DNA of 64,000 bases from contig CAMDFX010000001.1 in NCBI GenBank assembly GCA_945897805.1, positions 372,001-436,000 on the forward strand. Direction: 5' to 3'. Origin of the DNA: Chryseobacterium gleum. GTDB lineage: Bacteria; Bacteroidota; Bacteroidia; Flavobacteriales_D; Crocinitomicaceae. Shown piece by piece: positions 43,119-51,450 of this stretch; the stretch's first letter is position 1, and each line of letters opens with the position of its first letter. A program made the translations under genes and the position numbers. The notes under the pieces were generated by a model that had not been told where the DNA came from, searched no databases, and saw only the letters and a list, made by a program, of their open reading frames with translations.

Positions 43119-43835
43119 ATGAAGGTAGATATTCTCGCTTTTGGCGCCCATCCGGATGATGTTGAATTGTCAGCTGCTGCAACGTTATTGAAGCATATTC
43201 AGCAAGGGAAAAAAGTTGCTTTGGTTGACTTGACAGAAGGAGAGCTTGGTTCGAGAGGAACAATCGAAACACGATACGAGGAAGCAAAAGCAGCATCAAA
43301 AATATTGGGTATTGAAGACCGAGTAAATCTAAAAATGGCAGATGGTTTTTTTGAGCATTCGCAGGAGAATCTAATGAAAATTGTCGAACAAATCAGGTAT
43401 TTTAAACCTGAAATTGTTTTAGCAAATGCTGTTGAAGATCGTCATCCAGACCATGGAAAAGCAAGTAAATTGGTTTCAGACGCTTGTTTTCTAACTGGTT
43501 TAGTAAAAATCAAAACTAATTTGAATGGGGAAGATCAATTACCGCACAGACCAAAAATGGTTTTCCATTACATTCAAGATCGCTACATAAAACCTGATTT
43601 TGTAGTTGATGTAACAGGATTCGAAGAACAAAAATTCGAATCCATTCGCGCTTACAAAACACAATTTTTTGATCCAAATTCAACAGAACCACAAACACCG
43701 ATTTCAGGAAAAGACTTTTTTGAGTTTTTGAGAGGAAGAATGTCAGAATTTGGCCGTTCGATTGGCGTGCAATACGCTGAAGGATTCACAGTTGAGAGAA
43801 TTGCTGGTGTTGATAGTTTTTTTGATTTGAAATAA
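43119..43835 (+). CDS. bshB1: Bacillithiol biosynthesis deacetylase BshB1
   Basis: A 238-residue zinc enzyme that removes the acetyl group from GlcNAc-malate in bacillithiol synthesis. The LmbE/PIG-L motif AFGAHPDDVE gives two zinc ligands and the general base; DLTEGELGSRGT and DRHPDHGKAS (third ligand and active site) are BshB1-specific in form. Bacillithiol is the low-molecular-weight thiol of many Bacteroidota. No bshA or bshC is in the window. It probably shares a transcript with the glutathione peroxidase gene. Confidence 0.94.
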   Translation: MKVDILAFGAHPDDVELSAAATLLKHIQQGKKVALVDLTEGELGSRGTIETRYEEAKAASKILGIEDRVNLKMADGFFEHSQENLMKIVEQIRYFKPEIVLANAVEDRHPDHGKASKLVSDACFLTGLVKIKTNLNGEDQLPHRPKMVFHYIQDRYIKPDFVVDVTGFEEQKFESIRAYKTQFFDPNSTEPQTPISGKDFFEFLRGRMSEFGRSIGVQYAEGFTVERIAGVDSFFDLK

Positions 43836-43951
43836 GATTTGTTCTATTTTTTATCGTTCAAAAAAGCAAAGAATTAATGAATTTTTCAATTGAACTTGTT
43901 AGGGATTAAGTAATTTCATTTTCTTCCAAAGTGGAAGAATATAACAATGTT

Positions 43952-43959
43952 TATTTTTG
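43952..43959 (+). promoter_or_regulatory. Promoter -7 box for the 43984 operon
   Basis: TATTTTTG, a full TAnnTTTG match, 24 bases before the ATG at 43984. It supports that start over an in-frame extension to 43957. Confidence 0.45.
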
Positions 43960-43983
43960 CTTAACTTTACACAAATTAATTAC

Positions 43984-44412
43984 ATGAAATTAACGGCTCA
44001 CTTTTTTTTGTTAAATGATCATTTTTCGCCGGAATATGCAGAGGCAAATCACGGTGGGAAAGAAAGTGAAAACAACCCTTTATATGAATGGGAAGATGAA
44101 ATGGAAGTTTCTCAGGGATTAAAAGAAATTCAAGTTTTGAGAAATGGAACTTTCAATTTGGCTGGTGAAATGCCTGATGGAAAACCGTTTGATTGTCCTG
44201 TTGAAAAAATGTTTTTAGTAGTACTTAAAATGGAAAATGGTCAAATAGGTCATTTTGGTGTTTCTGAAAGTATCTTAGATTCTCATACGTTAGAAGGCGA
44301 TGAAAAGCATCAAGTTTTGAAAGTTTTCATCAAAGATTATGAGCCGCTTGCCAATCCGATGGCTGGTGTTTTTATCGCTTCGAAAGAATTTCCTAAAGCT
44401 TTAATTTTTTGA
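43984..44412 (+). CDS. Conserved hypothetical protein
   Basis: A 142-residue acidic soluble protein that I do not recognise. It starts MKLTAHFFLLNDHFSPEYAE, has a loop with HGGKESENNPLYEWEDEMEV and ends in VFIASKEFPKALIF. No signal peptide, membrane segment or Cys pair is seen. Its TGA overlaps the ATG of the ABC ATPase gene (TGATG), so the two are translationally coupled. A role with the ABC/BrkB genes is likely only from this context. Confidence 0.65.
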   Translation: MKLTAHFFLLNDHFSPEYAEANHGGKESENNPLYEWEDEMEVSQGLKEIQVLRNGTFNLAGEMPDGKPFDCPVEKMFLVVLKMENGQIGHFGVSESILDSHTLEGDEKHQVLKVFIKDYEPLANPMAGVFIASKEFPKALIF

Positions 44413-45347
44413 TGCTAAAAATTAGAAATATTCATTTTTCTAGACATAAGTCAATTTTGTCTGGAATAAATCTAGATCTAAAACCGGGTCAAATTTTAGG
44501 TTTGGTCGGGCCAAGCGGCGCTGGGAAATCGACATTGTTGAGAATAATCGCTGGTTTGCTAGATGCTGATTTAGGAACTGTAAAGTTGGGAAAAGAACAA
44601 ATTGCAGGACCGAAAAATTTATTGATTCCCGGTCATCCAGAAATTCAATTGGTAAATCAAGATTTTGAATTGGATTTATTTCATACCGTTCGCGAAAATA
44701 TTGTTTTAAAAGCCAATTATTTACCAAAGATTGAATGCAATGAATTGGTGGATGAATTGCTGGATATTTTTGAATTGAATCATTTGTCAGAACAAATTAC
44801 AAAAACTTTGTCAGGTGGCGAGCAACAACGTTTGGCATTGGCGCGAGCGCTTGCAATGGAACCAAAAGTGATTTTGTTGGATGAACCTTTTGCACATGTT
44901 GATGCACACTTGAAATCTAGAATTTCGAACTATTTAATGGCGCTGAAAAAAATTCGTAAAACGATTTTTATTTTGGTGACGCACGACGGACAAGAAGTTT
45001 TGAATTTAGCTGATAAAATCGCTTTTTTCTCTGATGGAAAAATTCAAAGAATCGATTTTCCAGAGGCATTTTATTTCGAGCCAAAAGATGCTTATGAAGG
45101 ATTATTTTTTGGTGATTTAAATCAAATAAAAAGGCAGAAAAAACAGATACTTTTTCGACCAACAGAATTTTCTTTGGATTTAGACTCGGAAGGTGAAGAG
45201 ATTGAATTAAAGTTTATTAGAAAATCTTTTTGCGGTCCATATTATCAGAATTTCTTTAAAGTTGGCAAAAAAGAAGCGATCGTTTTGTTTTACAAAGAAC
45301 CATTAGAACATGTCCAAAAAATTAAAATCGCCAAAAGGATTTCGTAA
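44412..45347 (+). CDS. ABC transporter ATP-binding protein, CysA/PotA/FbpC-like
   Basis: A 311-residue ATPase. Walker A GPSGAGKST is near residue 34, the signature LSGGEQQRLALARALAMEP near 134, Walker B VILLDEPFAHVD and the H-loop VTHDGQE. The C-terminal 70 residues (ILFRPTEFSLDLDSEGEEIE) look like a TOBE domain, as in importers of sulfate, polyamine or iron. No permease or binding-protein gene is adjacent. It overlaps the BrkB gene by 38 bases. Confidence 0.88.
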   Translation: MLKIRNIHFSRHKSILSGINLDLKPGQILGLVGPSGAGKSTLLRIIAGLLDADLGTVKLGKEQIAGPKNLLIPGHPEIQLVNQDFELDLFHTVRENIVLKANYLPKIECNELVDELLDIFELNHLSEQITKTLSGGEQQRLALARALAMEPKVILLDEPFAHVDAHLKSRISNYLMALKKIRKTIFILVTHDGQEVLNLADKIAFFSDGKIQRIDFPEAFYFEPKDAYEGLFFGDLNQIKRQKKQILFRPTEFSLDLDSEGEEIELKFIRKSFCGPYYQNFFKVGKKEAIVLFYKEPLEHVQKIKIAKRIS

Positions 45348-46215
45348 GCTGAGCTGGAGACAAGGAATCCAAGTTTTAAAGGAAACTTTTTCTGGATTTA
45401 TCTTCGGAAAAGGTTTATTTCATGGCGCAGCGCTTTCGTATTATACCATTTTTGCGATGGTGCCAATTATCTATTTGAGCATCATGACTTTCGGAAGCGT
45501 TATTGGTCAAAAAACGATGGTTGAGATTATCACCAATATTTTAAAGGAACAAGTTGGAATTCAAGATGTTTCTGGGATAATTACATTTCTTGAAACGGTA
45601 AATTTTGAAAAAGGCAGTTTCATTCTTCAGATTACAGGAATAGTGACTTTATTGCTTTCAAGCACCGCTATTTTAAATTCCTTGCGAAGCAGCATCAATT
45701 CATTTTTTGAAATTGAGAGAAAATTTGAATCCAAGAGAAAACAATTTATATCCGGTTTGTTAGCAAAATTATTGTCCATTGGCCTATTGGGATTGATCGG
45801 AGCCATTGTGGTCATTACTTATTTTTCTCAAATTATTTTGTTCTCATTCACACAAAAACTCTTTGGAAATTTATTCGGTTTTGAAGCTTTTTTGATTGTC
45901 CTTTTGAAATTTAGTATTGCGATTTTCTCCAATATGTTGATTTTTGTCTTCGTGTTTAAATACCTTCACGATGGCGTCGTGCAATGGGGAAAAGCTTGGA
46001 TGGGGAGTTTTTTTACAGCGATTTTACTCTATATCGGTCAAGTGTTTATTCAATATTATTTGACTCATTTTTTCTTCGCCAAAGACGGCGGAATTGCGGG
46101 TGTATTTTTAGTCATTTTGGCTTATGTATATTATTCCTCGCAAATGATTTTTATCGGCGCCAAATTTACTTCCGTTTACGCCAATATTTCTGGAAATCCA
46201 ATCCAAGTGAAGTAA
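45310..46215 (+). CDS. YihY/BrkB family inner-membrane protein
   Basis: A 301-residue membrane protein with six helices. Family motifs: GAALSYYTIFAMVPIIYLSI in the first helix region, QITGIVTLLLSSTAILNSLRS, and AKDGGIAGVFLVILAYVYYS followed by QMIFIGAKFTSVYA at the end. The family was once called ribonuclease BN in error; it may be a transporter. It begins inside the ABC ATPase gene (38-base overlap, other frame). Confidence 0.9.
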   Translation: MSKKLKSPKGFRKLSWRQGIQVLKETFSGFIFGKGLFHGAALSYYTIFAMVPIIYLSIMTFGSVIGQKTMVEIITNILKEQVGIQDVSGIITFLETVNFEKGSFILQITGIVTLLLSSTAILNSLRSSINSFFEIERKFESKRKQFISGLLAKLLSIGLLGLIGAIVVITYFSQIILFSFTQKLFGNLFGFEAFLIVLLKFSIAIFSNMLIFVFVFKYLHDGVVQWGKAWMGSFFTAILLYIGQVFIQYYLTHFFFAKDGGIAGVFLVILAYVYYSSQMIFIGAKFTSVYANISGNPIQVK

Positions 46216-46320
46216 TATTTCAGTAATAAAATGCGATTAATAAGGAAATATAATTCGAAATGATTGTTTATTGAAAAATAATGATTAATTTTCCGTCATA
46301 AATATGTTTATATATTAATC

Positions 46321-47127
46321 ATGAAGATCGGACAAAATATCAAATTACTGCGCAAAAGGTTGGGTAAATCGCAAGAAGAAGTAGCAACTGTTTTTAGTTT
46401 GACTAGGTCAAGTTACAGTGGTTATGAAAATGGGGTTGCAGATCCTGGAATCGATACTTTGATTCAAGTGAGTGATTATTTCAAAATCCCTTTGGATACG
46501 CTGATGCGTAAAGATTTTAATGATTTTACCGATACCGAATGGGAGTCGATCGATAAGGGTTTGTATGCCGATATTCAAGGGAAAAATATTCGTATTTTGA
46601 CTCAAATGGTAAACAGTGACGACGAAGATTTAATCGAAATGATTCCACTACAAGCGCGCGCTGGTTATGCAGCTGGCTACGCAGATCCTGAATATTTGAA
46701 GATTTTACCCACTTTTTCATTGCCTTTTTTGTCTAAAAATAGAAAGTATCGTTCTTTTCCAATTGCTGGAGACAGCATGCCTCCTGTGGTTGAAGGTTCT
46801 TTTGTCGTTGCAGAATTTATTCAAAATTGGATGACAATCAAGAATGGAACTCCTTGTATTGTTGTAACGCAAGATGAAGGAATCGTTTTCAAAATCGTTT
46901 ACAATAATTTGATGGAATCTCAATCGCTTCAATTGTGTTCAACCAATCCAATGTATCAGCCTTATAATGTGCATGCGAATGATGTATTTGAAATCTGGAA
47001 ATTTGTAAATTATATTTCTCCAGAATTGCCAGATGTAAGAATGGATGATTCTCAACTTGGAAAATCAATAGGCGAATTACAAAAAGAAATACACGAGCTA
47101 AAAAACATACTATTGAAAGAAAAATAA
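46321..47127 (+). CDS. Xre-family repressor with S24 (LexA-like) peptidase domain
   Basis: A 268-residue regulator. The N-terminal HTH (1-65) reads IGQNIKLLRKRLGKSQEEVA with SYSGYENGVADPGIDTLIQV. The S24 domain (about 110-235) has the Ser/Lys dyad: Ser152 in IAGDSMPP and Lys191 in EGIVFKIVYN, 39 residues apart as in LexA. A possible self-cleavage region is QARAGYAAGYADPEYL. The last 30 residues form a coiled coil (IGELQKEIHELKNILL). It could be an SOS- or stress-linked repressor; target genes are unknown. Confidence 0.85.
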   Translation: MKIGQNIKLLRKRLGKSQEEVATVFSLTRSSYSGYENGVADPGIDTLIQVSDYFKIPLDTLMRKDFNDFTDTEWESIDKGLYADIQGKNIRILTQMVNSDDEDLIEMIPLQARAGYAAGYADPEYLKILPTFSLPFLSKNRKYRSFPIAGDSMPPVVEGSFVVAEFIQNWMTIKNGTPCIVVTQDEGIVFKIVYNNLMESQSLQLCSTNPMYQPYNVHANDVFEIWKFVNYISPELPDVRMDDSQLGKSIGELQKEIHELKNILLKEK

Positions 47128-47192
47128 TTATTGATTATCAGTAGGTTATTTCACTCTTAATTTTTATCTAAAAAAATCACTGTAAGCAATAA

Positions 47193-47996
47193 AGTTTCAA
47201 CTTTGCATTAATTGGAACAATCGAATCACTTTTAACTGCAAAAGCCATTGATGGGTTAGATCCTTACCGACGTAAATCAAATTTCAATAAAGATATAATT
47301 GCTGTTGGCATCGGAAATACATTGGCTGGTTTATTTGGAGGTTTACGTATGATCAGTGAAATTGCTAGAAGTTCAGCAAATATGAGCAATGGCGCAGTGA
47401 CGCTTTGGGCGAATTTCTTCCATGGGATTTTCTTATTGCTAGCAGTTTTTCTGGGTGTTTCTTTTATCGAAATGATACCAAACGCAGCCCTGGCAGCCAT
47501 GTTGATTTTTGTCGGTTTTAAATTGGCTCATTCAAAAGAATTTATTCAAATGTGGAACCTTGGCAAAACATAATTTGTCATTTTTGTGAGCACTATTATC
47601 ATGACTTTGGCAACTGATTTATTGATAGGTATGGGATTTGGAATTTTATTGAAATTTATTTTTACTTTGATTTATGGAGCAAGTTTTAAAAGTTTATTCA
47701 AGACAAATGTCGAAATTATTATTGCAGAAGATAATTATGAAATTACCATTTTTGAAAGTCTTGTTTTTTCCAATTTATTGGGGTTTAAAAAACATTTAAA
47801 TGCAATCCCAAATGGAAAATATGTACTAATTGATGTGAGTAAAACGAAAATGGTAGATCATACTTCAATTATTGCTTTGAATGGTTTTGTGTCAGATTAT
47901 AAAGACAATGGTGGACAAATTGAAGTGATTGGTTTTGAAAATCACAAACAATTGGGACACGCTCCAACCTCGGCTAGGGTAATTAAAGTAGCTTAA
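47193..47996 (+). pseudogene. SulP anion transporter remnant
   Basis: A single frame of 268 codons matches the second half of SulP transporters: IGTIESLLTAKAIDGLDPYR, GLRMISEIARSSANMSNGA, IPNAALAAMLIFVGFKLAHS, and a C-terminal STAS domain (VLIDVSKTKMVDHTSIIAL). The N-terminal 250-300 residues with the early membrane helices are missing, since a stop at 47190 precedes it. A TAA at 47571-47573 then interrupts the frame where the family has an uninterrupted TDLL-leading helix. Two independent lesions make it a pseudogene; a short STAS-bearing peptide from 47586 could still be made. Confidence 0.85.
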
Positions 47997-48047
47997 TTTA
48001 TTATCAATTTGCGTTTTGAAAGTAAATTTTAATTTTACATCATAAAT

Positions 48048-48082
48048 CGGAAAAACAACAAGTGGTTAATGTTGTTTTTCCG
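48048..48082 (+). other. Perfect 12-bp hairpin in the porin leader
   Basis: CGGAAAAACAAC (48048-48059) pairs with GTTGTTTTTCCG (48071-48082) around an 11-base loop, 21 bases before the porin ATG. There is no T tract after it. It could end the SulP transcript or control porin mRNA translation or stability. Confidence 0.65.
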
Positions 48083-48103
48083 AGCGCAATAAATTTAAAA
48101 AGT

Positions 48104-49453
48104 ATGAAGAAATATATAAAATTGACAAACTTGGTTGTTATAATGGTTTTTATCTGTGCATTTAAAAGTGAAGCGCAGTCTTTAGATAAAAAATACAAAG
48201 AAGGATTAAAAATCTATTTAAGTGATGACAGCACCAAATATATCAAAGCTACTGGTTTGGCTCAAATTTGGATGCGTTACAATGATAATAATCCTGGTTC
48301 TACCATCTATGGAACGCCAAAAAAAGAAACATTTGATGTTGGATTGCGACGTGTGCGTTTTCAAATTATGTCTCAAGTTTCTAAGAAAGTCTTTTTCTAC
48401 ACTCAAATTGGAATCAATAGTTTAAATAGTTTATCTGCCCGAAAAACTGGGATGTTTTTTCATGATGTGACGGGCGAATACAATGTGCATAAAAACTACC
48501 TCACTTTGGGCGCCGGCTTGAGCGGTTGGAATGGAACTTCTAGATTTTCTTCCTCTGGGGTTTCTTCCATTTTAGGCATGGATTTACCTGTTGTTCAAGA
48601 AACTACAAACGATGTTACGGATCAATTTGTTCGTAAATTAGGCGTTTATGCCAAAGGGAAAATCGCTGGTTTTGACTATCGTTTTTCAGTTTCAAATCCA
48701 TTTCCGGTGCAAAACTCTCTTTCAGCCGTGGCAGCTTTAACAGGAACCAATGTCGCTTTTTTTTCAACCAAAGCGCCCAAATTGCAATACCAAGGTTACG
48801 CCATGTGGCAATTTTTTGATAAGGAAAGTAACCAATTGCCCTACATGACAGGTTCATATTTGGGCAAGAAAAAAGTATTGAATATTGGTGCAGGTTTTGC
48901 TTTTCAAAAAGATGCCATGTGGTACCGAAATAGCAATCAAGATACTGTTTCCACTCCTTTGCAACAGTTTGGAATTGATGTTTTTTATGATAGTTATTTA
49001 AGCAAAACGAAGCAAAATGCAATTACCGCCTACGTTTCATTTTTGAATTATAATTTCGGGCCGAATTACATAAGAAATGCTGGTGCTATGAATACTGCAA
49101 ACGGAGTAAATGGCTTTGCAAGTTTTAACGGCGCTGGAAATGCTTTTCCCCTGATTGGAACTGGTCAAGTGCTTTACGGACAAGTTGGATATTTATTCAG
49201 AAAAGATTTATTGAAAAGTTATGGAACATTACAACCTTATTTTTCAGGTTTATACGCCAATTATGAGAAGTTAAAAGATCCTGTAATGGTCTATGATTTA
49301 GGTGTTAATTGGATTATGGGTGGTAGCAATTCCAAAATTTCATTGGATTATCAGAGTAGGCCAATTTTCAATACTGACGCCAGTGGAAATATTTCTGAAA
49401 CACAATCTGCGAGAAGAGGTCAGGTAGTTTTACAATATCAATTGGCATTTTAA
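48104..49453 (+). CDS. Outer-membrane porin, OprO/OprP-like
   Basis: A 449-residue protein. A signal peptide (about residues 1-24, ending in KSEAQS) leads to a beta-barrel of the phosphate-selective porin group: TKYIKATGLAQIWMRYNDNN, RRVRFQIMSQVSKKVFFYTQ, and ending in QVVLQYQLAF, a terminal Phe strand. The ATG at 48104 starts a clean signal peptide; an in-frame extension to 48062 would cross the hairpin. Phosphate or other anion uptake is possible. Confidence 0.85.
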   Translation: MKKYIKLTNLVVIMVFICAFKSEAQSLDKKYKEGLKIYLSDDSTKYIKATGLAQIWMRYNDNNPGSTIYGTPKKETFDVGLRRVRFQIMSQVSKKVFFYTQIGINSLNSLSARKTGMFFHDVTGEYNVHKNYLTLGAGLSGWNGTSRFSSSGVSSILGMDLPVVQETTNDVTDQFVRKLGVYAKGKIAGFDYRFSVSNPFPVQNSLSAVAALTGTNVAFFSTKAPKLQYQGYAMWQFFDKESNQLPYMTGSYLGKKKVLNIGAGFAFQKDAMWYRNSNQDTVSTPLQQFGIDVFYDSYLSKTKQNAITAYVSFLNYNFGPNYIRNAGAMNTANGVNGFASFNGAGNAFPLIGTGQVLYGQVGYLFRKDLLKSYGTLQPYFSGLYANYEKLKDPVMVYDLGVNWIMGGSNSKISLDYQSRPIFNTDASGNISETQSARRGQVVLQYQLAF

Positions 49454-49548
49454 AGAAAGTTGAATTTTGTATTTTTTAGAGCTCTTGGTTTTTTGCAGTT
49501 TCAAATTTTTCGATCGATTTGAAATGAATCAAATTCCCAGGGCTTTAT

Positions 49549-50337
49549 TTAGTATTTTAGCTTCGAAACATTTAGATCAACCAATTCATCAACCCCAGGT
49601 AAACTGCCTGTTTCTGAATATTGCCAATGTATAATTCTTTTGTCCTCGATACAAGCTGGTTTTCGAGAATAAGCGGCTATCCAAAATTGGTAATCTTGAA
49701 AGTCATCTTGAAATTTTGTTTCGTAGAAATGCAAAGAAGTATAAATAATTGGTCTCATTCCAGTTTTTATCTCGACTTCATTCAACCAAATTTTCATTTT
49801 CGCAATCAAATCATTGTCAGAAAATCCTTCTGTTTCAACATCTAAAACAGGAGCAAGGTCAATGTCTCTTTTTTTCCAAGTGTTTAAAAAATGCGCAGCT
49901 TGCGGTCTTGGTGGATTTGTTGGGATAAAAAAATGATAAGCACCATTCGGAATCCCTAAATTATTCAACGCTTTTCTGTTTTGTTCCCATTTTGTATCTA
50001 AATGCGTATTTCCTTCGGTCGCTTTGCAATATACAAATTGAATAATGCTATCAAAACCTGATTTAACCATCAATTTTTCCCAATCAATATCGCCTTGGTG
50101 ATGCGAAATATCCAGTCCGATAGATTCAAATCCTTTAGGAACTGACTTTTGAAATGAATCAACAGTCATTGCTTTTTTTTCTAAAAAAGAGAAATATAGG
50201 AAGATTGCGAAGGTTAATAATAAGACAATCAAAGAAATCCATTTCCATTTATTTGAACTACCTTTCGCTTTTTTCCTTTTTATAGGTGTGCGAACAGTTT
50301 TTCTTTTTACCGCTTTGATTGGATTTCTTTTTGCCAT
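49549..50337 (-). CDS. GH25 lysozyme (N-acetylmuramidase) with membrane anchor
   Basis: A 262-residue protein. The first 30 residues are strongly basic (Lys/Arg-rich), followed by one membrane helix (WISLIVLLLTFAIFLYFSFL), so it is anchored with the enzyme outside. The GH25 domain (about 70-262) has IGLDISHHQGDIDW (first catalytic-site Asp), YCKATEGNTHLD, GAYHFFIP and APVLDVETEG (DxE catalytic pair). It should cut the glycan of peptidoglycan. It is a single gene, with the terminator of the next gene between them. Confidence 0.9.
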   Translation of the reverse strand: MAKRNPIKAVKRKTVRTPIKRKKAKGSSNKWKWISLIVLLLTFAIFLYFSFLEKKAMTVDSFQKSVPKGFESIGLDISHHQGDIDWEKLMVKSGFDSIIQFVYCKATEGNTHLDTKWEQNRKALNNLGIPNGAYHFFIPTNPPRPQAAHFLNTWKKRDIDLAPVLDVETEGFSDNDLIAKMKIWLNEVEIKTGMRPIIYTSLHFYETKFQDDFQDYQFWIAAYSRKPACIEDKRIIHWQYSETGSLPGVDELVDLNVSKLKY

Positions 50338-50345
50338 CAGTTGAA

Positions 50346-50382
50346 TAAAAAAAGCGCCATCTTTTTCAAAATAGCGCTTTCA
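50346..50382 (-). terminator. Terminator after the 3-hydroxybutyryl-CoA dehydrogenase gene
   Basis: AAAGCGC pairs with GCGCTTT around a 16-base loop; the minus strand has a T run after the stem. Confidence 0.65.
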
Positions 50383-50391
50383 AATAATGAA

Positions 50392-51282
50392 TTATTTCTT
50401 AAAATTCGGTGCAACAATTAGATCTTTGGTTCCATGATTCCAACTGTAAAATCCTTCACCAGTTTTTATCCCTTTTTTGCCAGCTGTTACCATATTAACT
50501 AACAGTGGACAAGGAGCATATTTTGGATTTCCGAAACCATTATGAAGTACTTCCAAAATAGCCAAGCAAACATCTAAACCAATAAAATCGGCCAATTGCA
50601 ATGGACCCATTGGATGCGCCATTCCCAATTTCATAACCGTGTCAATTTCCTCCACACCGGCAACTCCCTCATACAAAGTATAAATCGCTTCATTGATCAT
50701 CGGCATCAAAATTCTGTTGGCAACAAAACCTGGGTAATCATTAACTTCTACTGGAATTTTATTTAGTTTTCTGGAAGTTTCCATGATCAAATTTGTTACT
50801 TCATCGGTAGTTGAATAACCACGAATTATTTCAACCAATTTCATCACCGGAACTGGATTCATGAAATGCATTCCAATTACTTTTTCTGGTCTGTTGGTCA
50901 CAGAAGCAATTTTTGTAATTGAAATAGAAGAAGTGTTGGAAGCTAAAATGACAGATTCAGGAGTTACATCACTCAATTCTCTGAAAATTTTCAACTTTAA
51001 ATCAATATTTTCAGTTGCCGCTTCAACGACTAATTCCACGTTTTTAACTCCTTCAGCTATGGAGGTAAAAGTGGTAATATTACTTAATGTTTCTGCCTTT
51101 TGAGCTTCAGAAATTGCCTCTTTTGCAACTTGGCGGTCTAAATTTTTTGTAATTGTTGCCATTCCTTTATCTAAAGAAGTTTGTGCGACATCAATCAAAG
51201 AAACTTTATATCCAAATTGAGCAAATGTATGTGCAATACCATTTCCCATCGTTCCAGCACCAATTACAGCTACGTTTTTCAT
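50392..51282 (-). CDS. 3-hydroxybutyryl-CoA dehydrogenase
   Basis: A 296-residue NAD-dependent dehydrogenase that interconverts 3-hydroxyacyl-CoA and 3-ketoacyl-CoA in beta-oxidation or butyrate pathways. The Rossmann domain starts VAVIGAGTMGNGIAHTFAQF; the catalytic His is in GMHFMNPVPVMKLVEII with Glu in LVEII, and the C-terminal helical domain has DYPGFVANRILMPMINEAI and KLGMAHPMGPLQLADFIGLD. Length matches the short single-function form (Hbd/PaaH). No partner genes are next to it. Confidence 0.93.
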   Translation of the reverse strand: MKNVAVIGAGTMGNGIAHTFAQFGYKVSLIDVAQTSLDKGMATITKNLDRQVAKEAISEAQKAETLSNITTFTSIAEGVKNVELVVEAATENIDLKLKIFRELSDVTPESVILASNTSSISITKIASVTNRPEKVIGMHFMNPVPVMKLVEIIRGYSTTDEVTNLIMETSRKLNKIPVEVNDYPGFVANRILMPMINEAIYTLYEGVAGVEEIDTVMKLGMAHPMGPLQLADFIGLDVCLAILEVLHNGFGNPKYAPCPLLVNMVTAGKKGIKTGEGFYSWNHGTKDLIVAPNFKK

Positions 51283-51450
51283 TGTTATTTTTTTAATAAT
51301 CGTAAAGATAGTTATTTTAAAATTTTAGCGTTTTTTTCAACCATAATTTTAGAAGTAGGTTTCAATTGCAGATGCACTCGAAACCCTTTATGATGCCAAT
51401 ATTATTATTTTTGGATAAAAACGATTCTGATATTTTCAGCATTAAAAAGA

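Noticed and set aside
47586-47996. An independent STAS-domain gene.
   Set aside because: It is in the same frame as the upstream SulP remnant and differs from a full gene only by the TAA at 47571.
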